17,392 bases of DNA from an uncultured Clostridia bacterium (GTDB taxonomy: Bacteria > Bacillota > Clostridia > Christensenellales > UBA1242), in contig CANDFN010000010.1 of the NCBI GenBank assembly GCA_947384015.1, positions 1-17,392 on the forward strand, given 5' to 3'. A program made the translations under genes and the position numbers. Below, in pieces: positions 7,802 to 15,127 of this stretch (positions are counted from its first letter, which is position 1; every line of letters starts with the position of its first letter). The notes under the pieces were generated by a model. That model did not search any database, was not told where the DNA came from, and was given only the letters and a program-made list of their open reading frames with translations.

Positions 7802-10800
7802 ATGAAAAGTATTTACACATATTATAAAGAAAGATTAATTGAAATAAGTGGTAAAAACAGAAACTTATATCTTAAAAACTTTAATAAGAAAAACGGTTAT
7901 GATATTGGACGTATTTTGTCTGGCGATAGTGAACTTACTGAAGAGTTTTTAGAAATATTATTAAGCGGGAAATCTATTCCTTTTAACATATTTGGTAAGG
8001 GGATGAAAGATTTGATTGTTTTTGCTTCTAATGCTTCGGCAAAGTTTCCTAAAAAGAATTTTGAGGATGAGAAAGAGAAACAAAAATATGAAAACGATAA
8101 AAAGAATTTCATAAAAAGAGTTGTTGAGCAAGAAGGGAATAACTTAAAAGCCTTAAAGCGCGAGATTGAAGATATAGAAAAAGAAACTGGTAGATACGAA
8201 CTTTATGTTTGTTATCCTTTTGTTTATGGTAGTGTTAGAAATTTCACCTTTAAAGCACCTCTTTTGATGTTCCCAGTAGAGATAGATGTTATAGACGATT
8301 CTAATATAAATATTTGTTTGAAATATGGCGAAAAAGTTCAATTAAATAAAGCTCTTATGCTTGCAATAGCAAACAGTAAACATCTAAATTTACAAGATAT
8401 GGACATGGAATTTGATTCAATAAAAAGTAAGTTTGGTTCAATACAGGGTCTAATAAGTTATTTAAAAGAATTTGGTGTAAAAATAGCATATGAAGATAAG
8501 CACAAATTTTATAATTTTGGTAGATATGCAGAACCTTCTGCAACTGCTCCGTTAGAAGTAAAAAACATCTGCTTGCTTGCAAGGTGTGGGTTGGCTAACT
8601 CTATTTATAATGACTATTTTGCGTTAGAGAAAAAACATCTTTCAAATGACTCTATAAACGAACTTTTAAATGCAAAAGAGGTAAAGAAAAAACAAAATAA
8701 ATGTAACGAACTTTACTTAATTAATAATGTGGACTACGCACAAGAGCAAGTTGTAAGAAATGTTAACGAACGTGGTAATATGGTTATTTATGGGCCTCCT
8801 GGCACAGGTAAATCTCAAACCATTGTAAATGTAATTGCCGATGCAATTTGTAAAAACAAAAAGGTGTTGGTAGTTTCTCAAAAGAAGGCCGCACTAGAAG
8901 TTGTGTATAATCGTCTTTCTACACTAAACAAAAAGGCCATGTTTGTAGTTGATGCTGAAAAAGAGAGATTAGATTTTTATAAGCGTTGCTATGAGGCTCA
9001 TGAAGAAATTATAAAATCTAAGTATAACGAAAAATTGCATAAAGAATATGCAGAGGTAGAAAAAAGACTTGAACATGAAATTCAAAACTTAAACACAATT
9101 TCAAATTGTCTTAACGAAAAATTGCCATTTGGATTGTCTTTGCAAGAGATGTATTATAATTCTTATAAACTTGGTAAAAAGAGTATGGAGTATGCCCTTT
9201 ATCAAGAAATGCAAAAAAACAAACATTTAATGGCATTAAATTATGACGAGCTTACTTCTGCTCTTAGCGTTTTGCAAGAAAAAAACAAAGCAGAAATATA
9301 CTTTAACTTTGTTGAAGAAAAAAAGAAAAATCCTTTTATAGATGCGTTAAAGGAAGATTTGGGCGTTCATGTTGTTGCGGAAGCACAATCTAAATTAAAA
9401 AAGTTGTTTACCGAAAGACGAGGGCTTTTTGAAACTAGCAAATATCAGTATTCTAGGCAGGTTTTAACTTATTACGACCAAGTAAAGAATAATAAAAATA
9501 GCAAAGCGTTAATTAAATTAATTACTAAATATGAATATCCAAATGCTGAGAATTTCTTAAAAACAAGTTGCTTTGTCTTCCCGCTTTACCCAGCTGCTAA
9601 AATTAATATGCTAAAGAAAGAGAATTTAGTAAAAAAAGAGGTTGACTTAACATTAAAAGCGGTGGATGAATATCTTGAAGACTATGTTTTCTTAAAAAAT
9701 ATTTTAACAGAAAGCGGGTATTTGCTTGCTGTTGATAGTATTTTAAACGGAAACAATGCGGTTTTAAGGCTTTTGCTTTGGGCAGTTGAAAATTATACAA
9801 AATTAAATGATACAAATCATATTCTTAAAAACTTAGATGAAAATCAAAAATATGTGCTCAATTTTGCTTACGAAAATGCAAACACTTTTGCCAAATTTAT
9901 GGCTGTGCTTAAAGCGATTTTACCGGTTCGTATTTATCACGAAATTGTTAAGAGTGAAGAAGAAAGGCATAATGTTCTTTCATCTACTGTAGATTTTGAA
10001 AATATTCGTTCTCGTATAGTTTCGTTAAAACAACAACAAAATGAAATTAGCAAAAAAATTGCTATGCAAACCTTTAACGAAGATTATAAAAAGAAATGCG
10101 ATGGAAGCACAAGATGTAAAGATTATTTGTATCAAATAACAAAAAAACAAAATTTGTGGTCTGTAAGAAAAACAATGGAAATTTATGGCGACTACTTGTT
10201 TAAGCTTTTCCCTTGTTGGCTTTTATCGCCAGAAAATGTTTCTTCAATTTTACCATTGGAAAGAAACTTATTTGATGTTGTGCTTTTTGATGAGGCTTCT
10301 CAGGTATTTATTGAAAATACAATTCCTTCAATTTACAGGGGAAACAGAATCGTAGTTGCTGGCGATGCTAAACAGTTAAGACCAACAACAACCTTTATGA
10401 AACGATACATGGGTGCAGATGTTGATGAAGATATGGATTACAGCACACAGGCCGCTTTGGAGGTTGAATCTTTGTTAGATTTGGCGGTATCTCGTTACGC
10501 AAGCTCTAACATCACATACCATTATCGTAGTAAAAATGAAGAGTTGATAGATTTCTCAAATAAAGCGTTCTATTCAGATACTTTGCAAATTGCGCCAAAT
10601 TCATCAAAGAATGTTAAACATAAACCAATTGAGCGTATTAAAGTGGAAGGAAAGTGGTGCGATAGAAGAAATGAGGTAGAAGCAAACAGTGTTGTGGCAC
10701 TTATTAAAAAATTATTAAAAACGCGCAAAAATAAGGAAACAATAGGTGTTATAACCTTTAACGTAGAGCAAGAAAACTGTATAGAAGAATTAATTGAAAA

Positions 10801-11563
10801 GAAATGCTTTGACGATATAGAATTCCGTAACCTATATTTAAAGGAAAGAAATCGCGTAGAGAATGGCGAAGATGTAAGTTTGTTTGTTAAAAACCTAGAA
10901 AATGTTCAGGGTGATGAACGCGACATTATAATATTCTCTATAGGTTATGCTAGAAATGAGTTTGGCAAGGTAAATGCAACCTTTGGTTCACTTTCTAACG
11001 AGGGTGGGGAAAACCGCCTAAATGTTGCAATAACTCGTGCTAAGCAAAAAATTTATGTAGTTACTAGTATTGAACCAGAAGAGTTAAAAGTAGACGCTTC
11101 AAAACATGTTGGGCCTAAGCTTTTGCGCAGTTATTTAACCTATGTTAGAGCGGTATCTAACGGCAATACAGAAGAGGTTAAAACAATATTGAACAGTTTC
11201 GGTTCAACCACAACCGTAAAACCAAGGCTAACAAATCTTTTACCAATGGAACAACAAATTGCTTCTAAGTTGGAAAAATTAGGTTATAAAACAGATATAA
11301 ATTTAGGTAACTCTAACAGCAAAATTTCTGTGGCAATTTACGATAAGAAAAAAGATAGATATGTGCTAGGTATTGAAACTGATAAAGAGGTAACAGAATC
11401 TTCATCCTCTACAATAGAAAGAGATGTGTTTAGGCACGAATTTTTAAAATCTAAAGGCTGGAAAGTTATGAGAGTTTGGAGTAGAGATTGGTGGCATAAT
11501 TCTAATCAGGTTATAAGTTCTATAGTAAAAGAAGTTGAAAAACAAAAGAAAACGCTTGAATAA
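7802..11563 (+). CDS. Large SF1 DNA/RNA helicase with C-terminal Vsr-like nuclease domain
   Basis: From the ATG at 7802 the protein has 1253 residues. The first ~280 residues include an SGKNRNLYLKN segment like the N-terminus of DUF4011-type helicases. The Walker A motif GPPGTGKS is at 331-338, followed by a long charged, probably coiled-coil insertion, the Walker B motif LFDEAS (DEAS 830-833), GDAKQLRPTT (motif III), NVQGDERDIIIFS (motif V) and NVAITRAKQKI (motif VI). This is the order of UvrD/Upf1-like (AAA_11/AAA_12) SF1 helicases. The last ~75 residues match the MTES_1575/Vsr-like fold (GIETDKE at 1190-1196, ending KVMRVWSRDWW). The first acidic residue expected in that fold is Ser (about 1176), so nuclease activity is uncertain. 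Such proteins act on nucleic acids, sometimes in phage defence; a specific role is not shown. It stands alone, on the chromosome side of the tRNA-fragment junction. Confidence 0.85.
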   Translation: MKSIYTYYKERLIEISGKNRNLYLKNFNKKNGYDIGRILSGDSELTEEFLEILLSGKSIPFNIFGKGMKDLIVFASNASAKFPKKNFEDEKEKQKYENDKKNFIKRVVEQEGNNLKALKREIEDIEKETGRYELYVCYPFVYGSVRNFTFKAPLLMFPVEIDVIDDSNINICLKYGEKVQLNKALMLAIANSKHLNLQDMDMEFDSIKSKFGSIQGLISYLKEFGVKIAYEDKHKFYNFGRYAEPSATAPLEVKNICLLARCGLANSIYNDYFALEKKHLSNDSINELLNAKEVKKKQNKCNELYLINNVDYAQEQVVRNVNERGNMVIYGPPGTGKSQTIVNVIADAICKNKKVLVVSQKKAALEVVYNRLSTLNKKAMFVVDAEKERLDFYKRCYEAHEEIIKSKYNEKLHKEYAEVEKRLEHEIQNLNTISNCLNEKLPFGLSLQEMYYNSYKLGKKSMEYALYQEMQKNKHLMALNYDELTSALSVLQEKNKAEIYFNFVEEKKKNPFIDALKEDLGVHVVAEAQSKLKKLFTERRGLFETSKYQYSRQVLTYYDQVKNNKNSKALIKLITKYEYPNAENFLKTSCFVFPLYPAAKINMLKKENLVKKEVDLTLKAVDEYLEDYVFLKNILTESGYLLAVDSILNGNNAVLRLLLWAVENYTKLNDTNHILKNLDENQKYVLNFAYENANTFAKFMAVLKAILPVRIYHEIVKSEEERHNVLSSTVDFENIRSRIVSLKQQQNEISKKIAMQTFNEDYKKKCDGSTRCKDYLYQITKKQNLWSVRKTMEIYGDYLFKLFPCWLLSPENVSSILPLERNLFDVVLFDEASQVFIENTIPSIYRGNRIVVAGDAKQLRPTTTFMKRYMGADVDEDMDYSTQAALEVESLLDLAVSRYASSNITYHYRSKNEELIDFSNKAFYSDTLQIAPNSSKNVKHKPIERIKVEGKWCDRRNEVEANSVVALIKKLLKTRKNKETIGVITFNVEQENCIEELIEKKCFDDIEFRNLYLKERNRVENGEDVSLFVKNLENVQGDERDIIIFSIGYARNEFGKVNATFGSLSNEGGENRLNVAITRAKQKIYVVTSIEPEELKVDASKHVGPKLLRSYLTYVRAVSNGNTEEVKTILNSFGSTTTVKPRLTNLLPMEQQIASKLEKLGYKTDINLGNSNSKISVAIYDKKKDRYVLGIETDKEVTESSSSTIERDVFRHEFLKSKGWKVMRVWSRDWWHNSNQVISSIVKEVEKQKKTLE

Positions 11564-11577
11564 TAAAAGATGTTTAA

Positions 11578-11609
11578 TAAAAAATAAGGGTATATACCCT
11601 TATTTTTTG
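11578..11609. terminator. Intrinsic terminator after the helicase gene
   Basis: A near-perfect palindrome (AAAAATAAGGGTATA with TATACCCTTATTTTT) with T-runs on either strand lies 15 bases after the helicase stop codon. It ends helicase transcription and could also stop transcription arriving from the tRNA side on the minus strand. Confidence 0.85.
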
Positions 11610-11642
11610 TTTGAAAACAACCAATTAGATATTGTTTTCTAC

Positions 11643-11687
11643 TGGAGCTACTGGCGGGAATCGGACCCGCGACCCCCACCTTACCAA
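11643..11687 (-). other. tRNA-Thr(GGT) 3' fragment: chromosomal attachment-site remnant
   Basis: Read on the minus strand, this 45-nt piece is the 3' half of a tRNA. It has the anticodon loop TTGGTAA (anticodon GGT at 11683-11685), the 3' side of the anticodon stem GGTGG, a five-base variable loop, a T arm of GCGGG/CCCGC around TCCGATT, the acceptor strand CAGTAGC, a discriminator T and encoded CCA. The next minus-strand bases upstream (TTAAG) cannot pair with GGTGG, and no D arm or GCTACTG acceptor strand is found, so the gene is not intact. Similarity ends exactly at the anticodon loop, a usual crossover region for tyrosine recombinases. The intact tRNA should lie at the far end of the element, right of the window. 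From 11688 to 11938 there is no gene, only the repeats and promoter listed separately. Confidence 0.78.
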
Positions 11688-11769
11688 CTTAAACTCAAAA
11701 ACATACAAACTTGTGCTCTATTGTCTAAATCACCGATAAAATATGGACTTTTCAGCCCTTATTTTTCTT

Positions 11770-11812
11770 TAGGTGTACATCTTTCAAAGATTTCTACACC
11801 TATTTGCACCTA
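11770..11812. repeat. TAGGTG repeat cluster with nested dyads next to the tRNA fragment
   Basis: TAGGTG occurs at 11770-11775 on the plus strand and at 11797-11802 and 11807-11812 on the minus strand (CACCTA). The first two form an inverted pair, AGGTGTA/TACACCT, enclosing a second dyad ATCTTT-C-AAAGAT (11779-11791). Short repeats about 80-125 bases from an attachment core are the arrangement of arm-type sites for tyrosine recombinases; the dyad could equally be an operator. GATAAAATAT also recurs at 11735 and 11827, but is AT-rich and may be chance. Confidence 0.4.
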
Positions 11813-11902
11813 CATGATGGTTAAGTGATAAAATATAGCGATTTTGCACTTTCAAAATCTCTTTAAAACTTTCTAAAACTGATATGAATTTGATTTAAAA
11901 TA

Positions 11903-11911
11903 TGTTATACT
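11903..11911 (+). promoter_or_regulatory. Extended -10 promoter candidate before the 73-residue gene
   Basis: TGTTATACT is an extended -10 box 27 bases before the start codon at 11939. No good -35 box is found at 16-18 bases, which extended -10 promoters can lack. The predicted start near 11918 leaves the GGAGAAG ribosome site (11928-11934) intact. Confidence 0.42.
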
Positions 11912-11938
11912 GACTTTGTAAAATATTGGAGAAGCCAT

Positions 11939-12160
11939 ATGAAGTTTAATATTTATTATGGAAGTGGGGTTGATTTTTCAAAACAAAAATTGGTCAATTC
12001 ATTTGATACGATTGAGCTTGCTGAAAAGTTTCTATTTGATTACATAAAAGAACATCATCCAAATAGCGCTTACATAAGAGCAACCTTTATTTCCGATACG
12101 CAAAGAGAGTATGATTATGGACATTATACAAAGTTCTATTCAATTGTGGGAGAAATGTAA
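11939..12160 (+). CDS. Small protein of unknown function (73 residues)
   Basis: I do not recognise this protein. It is soluble-looking, with no signal or membrane segment. It alternates beta-like stretches (FNIYYGSGVDF, TFISDT, TKFYSIVGE) with one amphipathic helix (ELAEKFLFDYIKEH), a small alpha/beta pattern. GGAGAAG lies four bases before the ATG and a promoter candidate lies upstream, so it is probably real. It is the first gene inside the presumed element and is separated from the methylase operon by 79 bases that hold a second promoter and a weak hairpin. It is therefore likely to be transcribed at least partly on its own. A regulatory or anti-defence role is possible but nothing in the sequence shows it. 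Confidence 0.62.
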   Translation: MKFNIYYGSGVDFSKQKLVNSFDTIELAEKFLFDYIKEHHPNSAYIRATFISDTQREYDYGHYTKFYSIVGEM

Positions 12161-12190
12161 TAACTCTATGATTTAATATTTTATTTTACT

Positions 12191-12218
12191 TTGAAAAAAT
12201 CAAATTTTTTATTATAAT
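12191..12218 (+). promoter_or_regulatory. Promoter of the methylase-nuclease operon
   Basis: TTGAAA (12191-12196) and TATAAT (12213-12218) are 16 bases apart, a near-consensus sigma-A promoter. The predicted start near 12225 gives a leader of about 15 bases containing AGGAGA (12228-12233) six bases before the GTG start. A weak hairpin (TTTGA/TCAAA, 12190-12204, then six T) overlaps the -35 box and could partly stop transcription from the small gene upstream. Confidence 0.6.
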
Positions 12219-12239
12219 AATCTTTATAGGAGATACATT

Positions 12240-13211
12240 GTGAAGATAGTTGAAGAGAATTTATTAAAATCCCCAATTAATTACACAGGAAACAAATATC
12301 GAATATTAAATCAAATATTGCCATACTTTCCTAGTCAATGTGATACAATGGTAGATCTCTTTTGTGGGGGCGCTACGGTAGGAATCAATACAACATATAA
12401 GAATATTGTTTTTATAGATAGTGATAAACACGTGATTAGTTTGCTAAAATATTTGTCTAAAGTATCATTTGATGAATTTGTACAAAAGGTCGATAAACTT
12501 ACAAGTCTTTATGGTTTAACGTGTTCTTATGTAAGACCAATAAACAAAAAAAATGAATGTGGGTATAACAATAACAATGGTCTAAAAAATCTAAATGAAA
12601 AGGGATATTATAATTTGCGCAATGATTATAATTTATTGGAGAATAAATATTCAAATAAGGCTAATTTAATGCTGTATGTATTAATGGCATATGGGTTTAA
12701 TAATGATTTAAGATTTAGCAAGGATGGGAAGTTTAATATACCTGTAGGGAAAACAGACTTTAATAAAAATAATGCGAATAAGGTAAAAGATTTTATAAAT
12801 AGCTTAAAAACTAAAAATGTTAAATTTATATGTGCAAGTTTTACGGACAATGTTGTTGCGGACTATGTGCGCAAGAGTGATTTTATTTATATGGATCCTC
12901 CTTATTTAATAACGGATGCTGTTTATAATGAGACGCCGACTTGGTCATATGTAAACGAACACCAATTGCTTGACTTTATAGATCAATTGATTTTGAGTAA
13001 TAAAAATTTTATTTTATCTAATTGCATAAGTCGTAATGAAAAAATAAATGAGCCATTGTCTTATTGGTTTTATAAAAAGAAAGATTTAGAGATGATAAAT
13101 ATTGACTATAATTATCATACATGCAGTTACAATAAAAAACTTAGAGATTCCATCGATAAAGAGATTATAATTTTGCCGAAAGGAAAGAGAAATGTTAGAA
13201 ATAAAAAATAG
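12240..13211 (+). CDS. D12-class (Dam-like) adenine-specific DNA methyltransferase M1
   Basis: The 323-residue enzyme transfers a methyl group from S-adenosylmethionine to N6 of adenine in a specific DNA site. Its motifs are in D12 (alpha) order: INYTGNK (13-19, motif X), DLFCGGATVG (39-48, SAM-binding motif I), a 170-residue target-recognition region, and the catalytic DPPY at 219-222 preceded by SDFIYM. The length suits stand-alone Dam/DpnM-type enzymes. The start is GTG, supported by AGGAGA six bases upstream; the first ATG comes later and would remove part of the fold. Its last 20 bases overlap the second methyltransferase gene. The target site cannot be read from the sequence. As first gene of the operon it would be made first, as expected for self-protection. 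Confidence 0.92.
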   Translation: MKIVEENLLKSPINYTGNKYRILNQILPYFPSQCDTMVDLFCGGATVGINTTYKNIVFIDSDKHVISLLKYLSKVSFDEFVQKVDKLTSLYGLTCSYVRPINKKNECGYNNNNGLKNLNEKGYYNLRNDYNLLENKYSNKANLMLYVLMAYGFNNDLRFSKDGKFNIPVGKTDFNKNNANKVKDFINSLKTKNVKFICASFTDNVVADYVRKSDFIYMDPPYLITDAVYNETPTWSYVNEHQLLDFIDQLILSNKNFILSNCISRNEKINEPLSYWFYKKKDLEMINIDYNYHTCSYNKKLRDSIDKEIIILPKGKRNVRNKK

Positions 13212-14217
13212 ACGATATATAGGAAACAAAAATAAAATTTTGTTTGAGATCGAGAAGGTTGTTAAGGGGTATTACCCTGAACTTAACGATTTAAAGTTTG
13301 CAGATGTTTTTGCTGGGACTGGGGTCGTGGGATACCATTTTGCAAATTTAGGATGTAAAACAGTTGTCAACGATATCTTATATAGTAATTTTGTATGCTA
13401 TAATGCGTGGTTTGGGAAGCAGGATTATGATGTAAAAAAAATAAGTGATTTTATAAGTTGGGCTAATTCAATAAAAGGTTGCGATTTAGAAGACAACTAT
13501 TTTTCGATTTCGTATGGGGGAAAATATTTTTCGGTTAATAATGCAAAAAAAATAGGTTATATTAGAGATCAATTAGAAATTTATAAGCCTGAACTCAATG
13601 AAAGAGAATTTTTTATAATCTTGTCTTCATTGATATATGCTGTGGACAAGATAGCAAATACTGTTGGACATTTTGAGTCTTATTTGAACAAAGTCCCAGA
13701 AGATAAGAATTTAATTTTGCAGATGCTAGATATTACAGAAAAATTAGATTGTCAAATATTTTGTGAAAATGCAAACGATTTGGTCGAAAAGATCAATGCG
13801 GATGTAGTTTATTTAGATCCTCCTTACAATGCTAGACAATATGCGAGTTTTTATCATGTTTTAGAAAATCTTTCAAAATGGAATAAACCAGAATTGTTTG
13901 GCAAAACGATGAAGTTTAAAAAGGGACGAATCACCAGTAAATATTCTACACATGAAGCAAAAACAATTTTTGAAGATTTAATAACAAAATTAAAGTGTAA
14001 ATTACTGATAGTATCTTATAATAATACCTATGATGCTAAAAGTCAATCTTCAATAAATAAAATTTCACAAGCAGATTTATTAGAAATCTTGTCGAAGAAA
14101 GGGAAAGTAGAGAAATATGAAATAGATTACAAATATTTTAATACGGGGAAAACAGATTTTAATAATCATAAAGAAATCTTATATGTTTGTGAGGTAAAAA
14201 ATGAGTTCAGTGTATGA
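13192..14217 (+). CDS. D12-class adenine-specific DNA methyltransferase M2
   Basis: The 341-residue protein is a second, clearly different D12-class enzyme: YIGNK at 9-13, FADVFAGTGVVG at 36-47 (SAM binding), and DPPYNARQYASFYHVLENL beginning at 209 (catalytic DPPY and its characteristic extension). The DPPYNARQY form is typical of methylases from restriction systems rather than housekeeping Dam. It is not a tandem duplicate of M1: apart from the motifs the two differ in sequence and in the region between motifs. Two adenine methylases side by side are known in systems with asymmetric sites, where each marks one strand, and in DpnII-like systems. The ATG lies inside M1 with AAAGGAAAGAG upstream, and the end overlaps the next gene by 17 bases, so translation is coupled throughout. 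Confidence 0.92.
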   Translation: MLEIKNRRYIGNKNKILFEIEKVVKGYYPELNDLKFADVFAGTGVVGYHFANLGCKTVVNDILYSNFVCYNAWFGKQDYDVKKISDFISWANSIKGCDLEDNYFSISYGGKYFSVNNAKKIGYIRDQLEIYKPELNEREFFIILSSLIYAVDKIANTVGHFESYLNKVPEDKNLILQMLDITEKLDCQIFCENANDLVEKINADVVYLDPPYNARQYASFYHVLENLSKWNKPELFGKTMKFKKGRITSKYSTHEAKTIFEDLITKLKCKLLIVSYNNTYDAKSQSSINKISQADLLEILSKKGKVEKYEIDYKYFNTGKTDFNNHKEILYVCEVKNEFSV

Positions 14218-15127
14218 TTACTATGTCATCCAGAATAAAAACGATGATTGGGTTGATAAATTTAAAAGTTCAAGTAGTAATAAAAGTGGAAAATTATTTT
14301 CTTTTATAAATACTAATTTTAGGAAGTTACTGTCCTTTTGTTCACAATTTGAAAAGTTCCTAGAGAAGAATGGGATCCCTAGGAAAGATTGGAATAGTAA
14401 ACAGCTTTCAGGGGGAGACAAAGACAAACATCGTATTAAAAATTTATTAAATGCAAAATTTATCGAAAAAATAGATGATACATACTTAGTAACTTCCAGT
14501 GGTTATGTGTTAAAGGATATAATCGAAGGAGATTTTAATGATGATGAAAAATGGATATTATTATTCTTTTTAATGTTACATTTTGAAGAAAATAATTCAA
14601 AATATTCTATTTATAAAAAGAGTTTGCAAGCAGTAAAAATACTTCAAATATATAAAATCTCTGTGGCTAATGTTATAGAACAGACCACTTTAATAGAGGC
14701 TAAAAGATCCTGCAGTGATTTGATTAGGGTTGATTTGTTTTGGTGGTTATCTTTTTTGAACGATGATGCATTTTTGAAATTATATGTAAAGAACGAAGAT
14801 AAAAGCGACTTATATAATTTTGTGAGTTGTGAATTAAGAAATCCAAATTCTAAAGATTGTATTGGCAGCAAGTATGGAAAGAATAGTATATTTTCTATTG
14901 GAACTTTTAAAGAACAGTGTAAAATTCTTTGTTGTTGTATTTTTATGCAAGAACAGAAAAATCAAGATATTGTCAGTCTGATTAAGGATTTTGTAAAATT
15001 TTATAAAACTTTATACTGTAAACAGATTAGCGACGCTAAAATTGTTGAATTTTTAAATCAACATAAAAGTATCTACAATAAAATATATTTTTCATTATTT
15101 CAGGAGGTTATAAAAAATGAACGATAA
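14201..15127 (+). CDS. Unrecognised 308-residue protein of the methylase-nuclease operon
   Basis: I do not recognise this family. The protein is soluble, with no signal or membrane segment, and mostly helical. Residues about 58-110 (RKDWNSKQLSGGDKDKHR, then a helix NLLNAKFIEKIDD and a YLVTSSGYVLKDI hairpin) look like a winged helix, which suggests DNA binding. The rest is rich in aromatic residues, cysteines (several around ILCCCIF) and short helices. No PD-(D/E)XK, HNH, GIY-YIG, PLD or Walker motif is evident. Its position between two methylases and a GmrSD-type nuclease, with overlaps of 17 and 11 bases, makes it an obligate member of the cassette in genetic terms. It could be a site-recognition or restriction subunit, a diverged nuclease or a regulator. 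GAGG precedes the ATG. Confidence 0.8.
   Translation: MSSVYDYYVIQNKNDDWVDKFKSSSSNKSGKLFSFINTNFRKLLSFCSQFEKFLEKNGIPRKDWNSKQLSGGDKDKHRIKNLLNAKFIEKIDDTYLVTSSGYVLKDIIEGDFNDDEKWILLFFLMLHFEENNSKYSIYKKSLQAVKILQIYKISVANVIEQTTLIEAKRSCSDLIRVDLFWWLSFLNDDAFLKLYVKNEDKSDLYNFVSCELRNPNSKDCIGSKYGKNSIFSIGTFKEQCKILCCCIFMQEQKNQDIVSLIKDFVKFYKTLYCKQISDAKIVEFLNQHKSIYNKIYFSLFQEVIKNER

Noticed and set aside
11643..11760. A complete tRNA with an intron or unusual D arm
   Set aside because: A segment AATAGAGCAC near 11715-11724 on the minus strand resembles a D arm, but it lacks its pairing half, and no GCTACTG acceptor strand or CCACC stem is present. An intact or intron-containing tRNA does not fold.
11759..11812. 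Possible C-terminal remnant of an integrase on the minus strand beside the tRNA fragment
   Set aside because: The only short frame reads 16 codons between two stops (ending TPKEK) and shows no integrase motif; it is better explained as part of the TAGGTG repeats.
11535..11828. A 97-residue plus-strand open frame across the tRNA fragment
   Set aside because: It begins inside the helicase gene's 3' end, runs through the terminator hairpin and reads the tRNA antisense (WRESDPRPPPYQ is the familiar spurious tRNA-antisense peptide). No ribosome site or promoter fits.
14201..15127. DpnII-type restriction endonuclease, suggested by the gene order methylase-methylase-third gene
   Set aside because: No PD-(D/E)XK-like acidic pair and lysine, and no similarity to DpnII that I can see; left as unrecognised.
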